A stretch of 6,879 bases of DNA. It comes from JAWLBW01 sp041687475. GTDB taxonomy: Bacteria > J088 > JAWLBW01. A model generated the notes under the pieces. That model did not search any database. It was not told the origin of the DNA and was given only the letters and a program-made list of their open reading frames with translations. Of this stretch, positions 1 through 5,711 are shown one piece after another. Within the stretch, counting starts at the first letter, position 1. Each line of letters begins with the position of its first letter. The stretch covers positions 1-6,879 of the forward strand of contig JAWLBW010000253.1 in the NCBI GenBank assembly GCA_041687475.1, given 5' to 3'. Position numbers and translations under genes: made by a program.

Positions 1-395
1 AGCACGTCGTGAACGCGGCCCGCGAGTTCGTTTTTCGCCACGTGATAGAGGGCGCCGTGCAGCTGCAGGTGCTCGCGGCCGGTCAGGGCCTTGTCGAGTG
101 AGACTTCCTGCGCCACGTAACCGATGGCGGCCCTGGCGTTCCGGGGTTGCTCGAGCGTATCGTGTCCGAAGCAGCGAATGTGGCCTTCGTCCTGCCGCAT
201 CAGGGTCGTCAGGCAGCGCATGAGGGTGCTCTTGCCCGCGCCGTTGGGGCCGAGAAGTCCGCATACCACGCCGGGGCGTACCCCGAAGGTGACGCCGGAA
301 AGGGCTTCGACATTGCCGTAACGCTTGCGAACGTCGGCAATTTCAAGGGCCCAGGTGTCGGCGGCTGTCGTCGATGTGGGTGCCAGGGTTGTCAT
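1..395 (-). CDS. ABC transporter ATP-binding protein, DrrA/CcmA-like (N-terminal part, cut by window edge)
   Basis: Cytoplasmic ATPase subunit that would power an ABC exporter, probably of the ABC-2 type. The visible 131 codons begin at ATG 395-393 and run off the left edge, so the signature motif, Walker B and H-loop are not seen. The first 15 or so residues are a low-complexity Thr/Ala extension. Tyr26 in KRYGN is the likely A-loop residue. Walker A is GPNGAGKST at residues 49-57, and the Q-loop glutamine is Gln96 in GYVAQE. The following segment, ALTGREHLQLHGALYH (103-118), is typical of the daunorubicin-resistance-type (DrrA) and CcmA ATPases that pair with a separate ABC-2 permease. That permease would be expected downstream, outside the window. 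The family is usually about 250-340 residues, so less than half is present. The Shine-Dalgarno is weak (GGA about 13 bases upstream), and no better in-frame start was found upstream. The substrate cannot be inferred. Confidence 0.93.
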   Translation of the reverse strand, partial: MTTLAPTSTTAADTWALEIADVRKRYGNVEALSGVTFGVRPGVVCGLLGPNGAGKSTLMRCLTTLMRQDEGHIRCFGHDTLEQPRNARAAIGYVAQEVSLDKALTGREHLQLHGALYHVAKNELAGRVHDV

Positions 396-416
396 GGGAA
401 TGCGGGGTAATCCAAC

Positions 417-446
417 AGTGTAGCCGAATCTGGCGCCGACTCCCAA
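417..446 (-). promoter_or_regulatory. candidate promoter for the ABC ATPase gene
   Basis: On the minus strand TTGGGA (446-441) and TACACT (422-417) are separated by 18 bases. Each matches the sigma-70 consensus at four of six positions. Transcription would start near 410, giving a leader of about 15 bases before ATG 395. The spacer contains an ATTCGGC half-site (429-423) directly against the -10 box. This rests on hexamer matching by eye only. Confidence 0.35.
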
Positions 447-458
447 TACCGGGGAACG

Positions 459-484
459 ATTCGGCAGATCGGCCGTTGCCGAAT
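459..484. repeat. perfect 8-bp inverted repeat upstream of the ABC ATPase promoter
   Basis: ATTCGGCA at 459-466 and TGCCGAAT at 477-484 are exact reverse complements around a 10-base centre that itself contains CGGCCG. Neither strand has a T-run after it, so a standard terminator is unlikely. It lies just upstream of the candidate -35 box, which fits a regulator-binding site. A folding role in the phosphatase mRNA 3' end is the alternative, because it also lies downstream of that gene's stop. Confidence 0.5.
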
Positions 485-580
485 ACCCGTGGTCGCGCGG
501 GTGTTGAGGGGGGCGATACTTCGGGCCTCGCCTGGCCACGGACGAGGAGCGGCGCAGGGAAAAACGGGGGAAAGCGTCTA

Positions 581-2071
581 CTATTCAGGCGTCAGCGACT
601 GCCGACAGACTTCGACGCCTGTGTCGTCCTTGATGGTGGCTGTGAGTTCGCCGGTCTCCTGAATTTCTACCAGCCCATAGGCATACCGATCGATATCGAG
701 ACATACAGGCGAGATCACCTCGCCGATTCGATCGACGAGCATGTCTGTGATTTCGGTGCCCAGCAGGTTGATCAGCTCGGCCTGCAGGGTGGGGGCCGCA
801 ATGGGGCCGGCGATGAACTCGGTGGCGACCGGCGGGCCGGCAGGCATGGTGCCCGCCGATGGCGCGTGTAGCGCGAGGACGCCGTTGGCGTGCAGGTCGC
901 CCGTCAACACGACGACATTGTTTACCGAGGCAAAGAGTTCGAGAAGCTCTGCCCGCTCGACGGCCCACGCCTCCCAGCGGTCGTAGGGCTGAATGTAGAG
1001 CTGTGAAAGCGCGACCTCGTTGATGACGATCTTCCACACGGCGGCCGAGTTTTGCAGCGCTTCGCGGAACAGGGTTTTCTGCCGCTCGCCGAGTATGCTT
1101 CTTCCGGGGGCTTCGATGGTTTCGAGGCAACCCGAGGGCGGTTCGGCCGGTAGACCGAATTCGCTGCGACTTTCGGGGGGAAGGGTGGGAGCCAGGTCGC
1201 TCCGGCAGGCTGCATCGGCCTTTTCAGTGCGGAAACTGCGTTCGTCGAGGAGGAAGAATTCGGCCAGCGCGCCCCACCGGAACGTGCGATAGAAACCGCT
1301 TCCGTCCTGCCAGGGCCCTATCGGCATGTACTCTTGAAAGGCCTCCCTTCCGGCCGCGAAGAGATCGTCGTCGACTTCGTCGCGGGCGTAGTCGTTGGAT
1401 ACCTCGTGGTCGTCCCAGAGGGCCCAGGTGGGGCCGGCGGCCATGAGGTTACGGAGGGCGACGTATCCCCTCGTTTCCCGGTACTTGGCCCGCATGCCGG
1501 GCAGGTCGGTTGCGATGGGGGGCGTCGTGTCCATGTATACGGTGTCGCCCAGATAAAACCAGAAGTGCGGGTCGTCGGCACGCAGTGCGTCGAGGGCTTC
1601 GAAGCCGTTGATGGGGGGGCTGAACGAACCGTCTGTATCGCTGACCCAGCCGAATCGTACTGCGGCGCTCTGCGAGGGAGCGGGGGCGGTTCGGAAAGTG
1701 CCGATTTCGCTCGTGCGCTCACCCGCTCGATAGCGGTAGTAGTAGCGGGTGTCGGCAGACAGATCTTCGAAACGGGTCTGCACCGTGAAGTCGTTGGCCG
1801 GTGTGGCCGCGAGGGTGCGGGTGCGAAGAACGGTGTCGAACGAACGGTCGCTTGCCAGTTCGGCTTCGACATCGGTGGCGCGGTCGACCCGCGTCCACGT
1901 GAAGGCGACCGTGTCGGTGACGTCGCCGCTGGCCACGCCGAGCGTGAAGCGAGCCTGATTGTTCTCGTCGTCGCCGCAACCTGCCGGGGCGGGGCCGAGA
2001 AGGGCCAGCATCATCAGATACGAAGCGGGCCCGAGCTTCCGGGTCGATGCATTTCGGCCGGGTCTTCCCAT
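581..2071 (-). CDS. PhoD-like alkaline phosphatase/phosphodiesterase, probable lipoprotein
   Basis: Metal-dependent phosphatase or phosphodiesterase of the PhoD family, expected to act outside the cytoplasmic membrane on phosphate esters. Its 496 residues fit the family's usual size. Residues 1-31 look like an export signal: basic N-region, hydrophobic stretch around 15-30, then PAGC with Cys32 as the likely lipidated residue. The -3 position is Pro rather than Leu, so this lipobox is non-standard. No twin-arginine pair is present, although many PhoD proteins use Tat export. Residues 42-130 match the PhoD N-terminal beta domain (FTLGVASGD, then FTWTRV). The metallophosphatase core carries VSDTDG (143-148), YLGDTVYMD (173-181), WDDHEVSNDY (219-228), LDERSF (275-280) and GDLHAN (391-396), supplying the Asp, Asn and His metal ligands expected of the family. 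The start is well supported by GGAGGGAGG five bases before ATG. Substrate is unknown; phosphatase, phosphodiesterase and phospholipase D activities all occur in this family. Confidence 0.93.
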   Translation of the reverse strand: MGRPGRNASTRKLGPASYLMMLALLGPAPAGCGDDENNQARFTLGVASGDVTDTVAFTWTRVDRATDVEAELASDRSFDTVLRTRTLAATPANDFTVQTRFEDLSADTRYYYRYRAGERTSEIGTFRTAPAPSQSAAVRFGWVSDTDGSFSPPINGFEALDALRADDPHFWFYLGDTVYMDTTPPIATDLPGMRAKYRETRGYVALRNLMAAGPTWALWDDHEVSNDYARDEVDDDLFAAGREAFQEYMPIGPWQDGSGFYRTFRWGALAEFFLLDERSFRTEKADAACRSDLAPTLPPESRSEFGLPAEPPSGCLETIEAPGRSILGERQKTLFREALQNSAAVWKIVINEVALSQLYIQPYDRWEAWAVERAELLELFASVNNVVVLTGDLHANGVLALHAPSAGTMPAGPPVATEFIAGPIAAPTLQAELINLLGTEITDMLVDRIGEVISPVCLDIDRYAYGLVEIQETGELTATIKDDTGVEVCRQSLTPE

Positions 2072-2076
2072 GGCAA

Positions 2077-2085
2077 CCTCCCTCC
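2077..2085 (-). promoter_or_regulatory. strong Shine-Dalgarno of the PhoD-like gene
   Basis: The minus strand reads GGAGGGAGG followed by TTGCC and then ATG (2071-2069). The purine-rich block sits at ideal spacing and fixes the start. It is the clearest ribosome-binding site in the window; the other genes have weak ones. Confidence 0.8.
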
Positions 2086-2097
2086 GACACGGCAGTC

Positions 2098-2118
2098 GGC
2101 TATGGGCCGATCATAGCC
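2098..2118 (-). promoter_or_regulatory. palindrome over a candidate -10 box of the PhoD-like gene
   Basis: GGCTATG at 2098-2104 and CATAGCC at 2112-2118 are perfect 7-base inverted arms around a 7-base centre. Read on the minus strand, TATGAT (2115-2110) lies within this element and matches the -10 consensus at five of six positions. The hexamer 17 bases upstream (2138-2133, TTCCCC) is a poor -35, so the promoter may be activator-dependent or use another sigma factor. It does not resemble the enterobacterial Pho box. A binding site at this spot would suit a repressor, but the regulator is not identifiable. Confidence 0.4.
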
Positions 2119-2204
2119 CGGACCAAGGCAGGGGGGAAGTGGGGGCCGACGTGACGGCAGGGAAAACCGAAGGATCTTTCAGCGACGCACGAGTGGCCTG
2201 CCCG

Positions 2205-2837
2205 TTACTCGGGAACGGCGACGCCCCAGATGATGTCGCTCAGGAAGCGGGGCCAGCTGCGATCGCGTACTTCTTCAAGCCTTTCCAGACGAAAGCCGGC
2301 GTCTTCGATGAGACGGCGCGAATCTTGATTCAGGCGGCACCCGCCCGCGCAGCGGCGCCAGAGTGGATTGAGCCTGTCCTGCAACCGGGCCACCTTCTTG
2401 TCGGCGTGACGGACGTGTTCGATGAAGAGGAGACGGCCGTCGGGCTTCACGAGTCGTCGCAGCTCGCGCAGGGCATGTTCGGGGTGGGGTACGGTGCAGA
2501 GCACGAGTTGCACGCTGACCGTGTCGAACGAAGCGTCGGGAAAGGGCAGGTTGCCGGCATCGCCGTCTACGCCCTCGACGCGGAAGGGGTAGTCGCCCGT
2601 GCGGGCCCGCTGCTGCAGCTTGCGCCTGGCCGTCTCATTGGGTTCGACACCGACGACTTCGGTTACATCGCCCGAATAGAAATCGAGGCTCGGACCCGAA
2701 CCGATTCCCACTTCGAGCACGCGCCCCCTGGCTTCGCGAAGCACGTCGGCCCGCATTTTCCGCGCGAAGCGGGTGCAGATGTCGGTGGCGACGGGAAGAA
2801 CGGTGCGGTCCCAGACGGCGGCAATGGGGTTCGGCAT
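2205..2837 (-). CDS. class I SAM-dependent methyltransferase, METTL7/TMT1-like
   Basis: Likely soluble S-adenosylmethionine-dependent methyltransferase of 210 residues with a Rossmann-type fold. The SAM-binding loop (motif I) is VLEVGIGSGPS at 40-50. The acidic residue that binds the SAM ribose is probably Glu66 in VVGVEPN, and LPFPDASFDTV (97-107) is the family's post-II/motif III segment. LVLCTV followed by HPE (111-121), then a leader of LRELRRLVKPDGRLLF and EHV (140-142), closely recalls the eukaryotic METTL7 proteins, now called TMT1 thiol methyltransferases. So does the C-terminal pattern of LNPLW, GGCRLNQDS and a final GVAV. Unlike METTL7 no N-terminal membrane helix is evident. The resemblance is from memory, and Methyltransf_11 relatives such as UbiE-type or phospholipid N-methyltransferases remain possible, so the substrate is open. 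The Shine-Dalgarno is weak (GAG eight bases before ATG). The gene follows the alaS terminator, implying its own promoter. Confidence 0.9.
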   Translation of the reverse strand: MPNPIAAVWDRTVLPVATDICTRFARKMRADVLREARGRVLEVGIGSGPSLDFYSGDVTEVVGVEPNETARRKLQQRARTGDYPFRVEGVDGDAGNLPFPDASFDTVSVQLVLCTVPHPEHALRELRRLVKPDGRLLFIEHVRHADKKVARLQDRLNPLWRRCAGGCRLNQDSRRLIEDAGFRLERLEEVRDRSWPRFLSDIIWGVAVPE

Positions 2838-2860
2838 GACGAACGCTCGGCAGGTAAGGG

Positions 2861-2888
2861 TTTATCGGACAGGGTACCAGAGAGGCAA
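2861..2888 (-). promoter_or_regulatory. possible promoter for the methyltransferase gene
   Basis: On the minus strand TTGCCT (2888-2883) and GATAAA (2866-2861) lie 16 bases apart, each with four of six consensus matches. They sit between the alaS terminator and the methyltransferase ATG, where a promoter is needed if termination is efficient. The match is weak and could be chance. Confidence 0.3.
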
Positions 2889-2895
2889 TCTTCCC

Positions 2896-2925
2896 CAAAA
2901 ATGAAAAGCACCCCGCAGGGTGCTT
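2896..2925 (-). terminator. Rho-independent terminator of alaS
   Basis: On the minus strand a perfect 8-bp stem (AAGCACCC at 2925-2918 by complement, paired with 2913-2906) closes a four-base loop. The T-rich tail TTCATTTTT follows at 2905-2897. The hairpin begins 18 bases after the alaS stop codon. The plus-strand reading lacks a T-run, so it works in the alaS direction only. Confidence 0.88.
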
Positions 2926-2943
2926 CTTGAACGAGTCGAATCT

Positions 2944-5622
2944 TCAGTCGAGCAGTTTCTCGGCAAGGGCCAGCGCTTCGGGAAGCCTGGCAGGATCGCT
3001 TCCACCCGCCTGGGCCAGCTCGGGCTTGCCGCCGCCGCCGCCGCCCACGACGCCGGCGATTTCCTTGACCAGCTTGCCGGCCTGGAAACGAGTGGTCAGG
3101 TCGGGCGTGACCGATACGAGCAGAAACACTTTGTCTTCGGCACGGGCGCCGAGCACGATGACGCCCGAGGCCATGCGTTGCTTGAGCTGATCATAGGTCT
3201 CGCGCAGTTCCTTCGGATTGCGGGCGTCGACTTCGGCTGCGAGCAGCTTCACCCCGTTGACGTCGCGGGCCTGCGACATGAGATCGGTCGAGGCGCCGCC
3301 GGCAAGCTTCTGCTTGAGACGCTGGATTTCCTTTTCCAGATCCTTGATGTTTTCCTGCTGCTTCTGAATGCGGGCGGGCAGCTCTTCGGGTGCGCTCTTG
3401 AGCAGCGAGGCCGCTTCGGCCAGCCGGTTTTCACGTTCGCGCAGCCAGTTAAGGGCGTTGGCGCCCGTGGCGCCTTCGATACGCCGTACGCCCGCGGCCA
3501 CCCCGCCTTCGCTCGTGATGAGGAAGAGGCCGATGTCGCCGGTGCGGCCTACGTGGGTGCCGCCGCAGAGTTCGCGGCTGAACGAGGGAACCGATACGAC
3601 GCGTACCTCGTCTTCGTACTTTTCGCCGAACAGGGCCATGGCGCCGGTCTTGACCGCTTCCTGGTACGAGAGAATCTCGGTTTCAACCTTGATGTTGCGC
3701 AGAATCTGCTCGTTTACCTTGTCTTCGATGGCCTTGCGCTCTTCGGCCGTCAGGGCGGCGAAGTGGGTGAAGTCGAAGCGCAGGCGGTCGGGCCCGACCA
3801 GCGAGCCGGCCTGCTTGACGTGATCGCCGAGAACATCGCGCAGCGCGGCGTGCAGCAGGTGCGTGGCCGTGTGGTTGCGTCGCGTGGCGTCGCGCAGTTC
3901 GGCGTCGACCCGCAGGTGGGCGAGGGCGCCTTCGCGCAGCGTTCCGCCTTCGACGGTGCCGTGGTGAAGCACGAAATCGCCCAGCGGCTTCTTGGTGTCG
4001 GCGATGCGTACCCGCACGTCGCCGACTTCGAGCAGGCCGGTATCGCCGACCTGGCCGCCGCTTTCGCCGTAGAAGGGCGTGACGTCGAGCACCAGATCGA
4101 CCTCGGTGCCGGCGGGCGCTTCGTGCATGACGCGGTCGCCGACGATGATCTTCTGAATGACGCCTTCAAGGGTCGTCGTCTCGTAACCCGCGAAGCGGGT
4201 GGGGCCCACTTCGTTGCGTACTTCGGAAACGATGCCGCGAATGCCTTCGTCGCCCGAACCCTTCCAGGCTTCGCGGGCGCGGCTGCGTTGTTCTTCCATG
4301 TAGGCTTCGAAGCCGCTCTCGTCGACGGCCAGGCCGCGCTCTTCGGCCATGATGCGGGTCAGGTCGACCGGAAAGCCGAAGGTGTCGTAAAGCTTGAAGA
4401 GCACTTCGCCGCCGATGGTGCGTTCACCTTTCTTTTCCAGGTTCTGCGCCGCGTCTTCGAAGACGGCCATGCCCTTGTCGAGGGTTTCGTTGAACCGGTC
4501 TTCTTCGGCCTTGATGACCCGGGCGATGAAGTTGGCGTTGTCGACCAGCTCGGGATACGCACCGCACATGTGGTCGATGACCTGGGCGCTTACCTTGTAG
4601 AGGAAGGGGTCGTTGATGCCGAGCTTGCGACCGTAGCGGGCGGCGCGGCGCATGATTCGGCGCAGCACGTAGCCGCGGCCTTCGTTCGAAGGCAGTACGC
4701 CGTCGCCGATGAGAAAGGTGGTGGCGCGGGCGTGGTCGGCAATGACGCGCAGCGCGCTGTTGGTCTCTTCGTTCTCGCCGTAGGTTACGCCGCCCAACTC
4801 GGCCGCGAACTCGATAAGCGGCATGAACAGGTCGGTGTCGTAGTTCTGGCGCTTACCCTGCACCACGGCGGCGAGTCGTTCGAGGCCCATGCCGGTGTCG
4901 ATGCTGGGTTTCGGAAGCGGCGTGAGCGGACCGCCGGGCTCGGCGCGATTGAACTGCATGAACACGAGATTCCAGATCTCGAGCCAGCGATCGCATTCGC
5001 ATTCGAGGCCCAGACAGGCGCCGCCGCGGCGTTCGTCTTCGCAGACGACGTCGTTGCCCTGGAAAAAGTGGATTTCGGAGCAGGGACCGCACGGGCCCGT
5101 ATCGCCCATGGACCAGAAGTTGTCTTTCATACCCAGGCGATGAATCTTTTCAGGGGGAAGACCTGCGAGCTTCTGCCACAGCTCGAAGGCTTCTTCGTCG
5201 GCCGGAACGCCTTCTTCGCCCTTGAAGACGGTAACCTGCAGGCGATCGACCGGCAATTTCAGCTCATCGATGAGGAACCGCCAGGCCAACCGAATGGCGT
5301 CTTCCTTGAAATAGTCGCCGAACGAGAAGTTGCCGAGCATCTCGAAGAAGGTATGGTGCCGGGCCGTATGGCCGACGTTTTCCAGATCGTTGTGCTTGCC
5401 CCCGGCGCGCACGCATTTCTGCGAGGTCGTGGCCCGCGTATAATCGCGTTTTTCCTCGCCGACGAAGACGCGCTTGAACTGGTTCATGCCGGCGTTCGTG
5501 AACAGCAGCGTCGGATCCTGATGCGGAACCAGCGAGCTGCTGGAAACGATGCGGTGGCCGTTGGATTCGAAAAATTCGAGAAAGCGAGTGCGAAGCTGAT
5601 TGCCCGTCATGATTTTGCTCAT
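2944..5622 (-). CDS. alaS: alanine--tRNA ligase (AlaRS)
   Basis: Class II aminoacyl-tRNA synthetase that activates alanine with ATP and charges tRNA-Ala in the cytoplasm. It also hydrolyses mischarged Ser- or Gly-tRNA-Ala. At 892 residues it has the usual full length. The catalytic core begins with FLEFFESNGH (14-23), LVPHQDPTLLFTNAGM (31-46) and ARHHTFFEMLGNFSFGDYF (87-105). It continues through GDTGPCGPCSEIH (173-185), WNLVFMQFNR (217-226) and DTGMGLERL (242-250). The tRNA-recognition region has GYVLRRIMRRAARYGR (317-332). The editing domain keeps its zinc ligands: His584 and His588 in HTATH, Cys686 and His690 in CGGTH. The C-terminal part has a helical segment (about 725-775) and a C-Ala/DHHA1 domain ending in a Gly-rich loop (857-865). 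No frameshift is seen. Two in-frame ATGs compete, at 5622 and 5610 (residue 5). The first is followed here, although AGG lies only three bases before it and neither start has a good Shine-Dalgarno. It is separated from mutS2 by 89 bases. Confidence 0.99.
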   Translation of the reverse strand: MSKIMTGNQLRTRFLEFFESNGHRIVSSSSLVPHQDPTLLFTNAGMNQFKRVFVGEEKRDYTRATTSQKCVRAGGKHNDLENVGHTARHHTFFEMLGNFSFGDYFKEDAIRLAWRFLIDELKLPVDRLQVTVFKGEEGVPADEEAFELWQKLAGLPPEKIHRLGMKDNFWSMGDTGPCGPCSEIHFFQGNDVVCEDERRGGACLGLECECDRWLEIWNLVFMQFNRAEPGGPLTPLPKPSIDTGMGLERLAAVVQGKRQNYDTDLFMPLIEFAAELGGVTYGENEETNSALRVIADHARATTFLIGDGVLPSNEGRGYVLRRIMRRAARYGRKLGINDPFLYKVSAQVIDHMCGAYPELVDNANFIARVIKAEEDRFNETLDKGMAVFEDAAQNLEKKGERTIGGEVLFKLYDTFGFPVDLTRIMAEERGLAVDESGFEAYMEEQRSRAREAWKGSGDEGIRGIVSEVRNEVGPTRFAGYETTTLEGVIQKIIVGDRVMHEAPAGTEVDLVLDVTPFYGESGGQVGDTGLLEVGDVRVRIADTKKPLGDFVLHHGTVEGGTLREGALAHLRVDAELRDATRRNHTATHLLHAALRDVLGDHVKQAGSLVGPDRLRFDFTHFAALTAEERKAIEDKVNEQILRNIKVETEILSYQEAVKTGAMALFGEKYEDEVRVVSVPSFSRELCGGTHVGRTGDIGLFLITSEGGVAAGVRRIEGATGANALNWLRERENRLAEAASLLKSAPEELPARIQKQQENIKDLEKEIQRLKQKLAGGASTDLMSQARDVNGVKLLAAEVDARNPKELRETYDQLKQRMASGVIVLGARAEDKVFLLVSVTPDLTTRFQAGKLVKEIAGVVGGGGGGKPELAQAGGSDPARLPEALALAEKLLD

Positions 5623-5631
5623 AAACCTATT

Positions 5632-5640
5632 ATTCTAGCA
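5632..5640 (-). promoter_or_regulatory. extended -10 promoter of alaS
   Basis: The minus strand reads TGCTAGAAT (5640-5632): a TGn extension plus TAGAAT, five of six matches to the -10 consensus. No good -35 hexamer lies 16-18 bases upstream, which extended -10 promoters tolerate. Transcription would begin around 5625, only a few bases before ATG 5622. The mRNA would be leaderless or nearly so from that start, or have a leader of about 15 bases before ATG 5610. Confidence 0.5.
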
Positions 5641-5644
5641 CTCC

Positions 5645-5679
5645 CGGGCGAAAGGGCACGCATGTTGGCGCCCGTGCCC
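5645..5679 (-). other. overlapping hairpins between mutS2 and alaS
   Basis: GGGCACG (5654-5660) pairs with CGTGCCC (5673-5679) around 12 bases. CGGGCG (5645-5650) pairs with CGCCCG (5669-5674). The two pairings share 5673-5674, so they exclude each other. On the minus strand the first stem is followed by only three T's, so it could be at best a weak terminator for mutS2. It also covers the -35 region of the alaS promoter, where an operator could sit. Confidence 0.4.
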
Positions 5680-5711
5680 CCGGTTTGTCGAAAAGGAATA
5701 GCCGATCGGGG

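Noticed and set aside
485..580. Search for a terminator after the phosphatase gene
   Set aside because: Only short stems are found (for example ACCCG/CGGGT near 485-502), with no T-run on the minus strand, so no Rho-independent terminator can be supported.
1334..2116. A 260-codon plus-strand frame antisense to the phosphatase gene
   Set aside because: The minus-strand PhoD motifs explain this DNA; the plus-strand translation is Gly/Val/Arg-rich without motifs or a convincing start signal.
2119..2204. Search for a terminator after the methyltransferase gene
   Set aside because: No stable stem followed by T's was found; read-through into the phosphatase gene or Rho-dependent ending cannot be told apart.
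1959..2930. A 323-codon plus-strand frame across the methyltransferase gene
   Set aside because: It lies antisense to a clear methyltransferase, spans two intergenic gaps and the alaS terminator, and shows no domain. It is a high-GC shadow.
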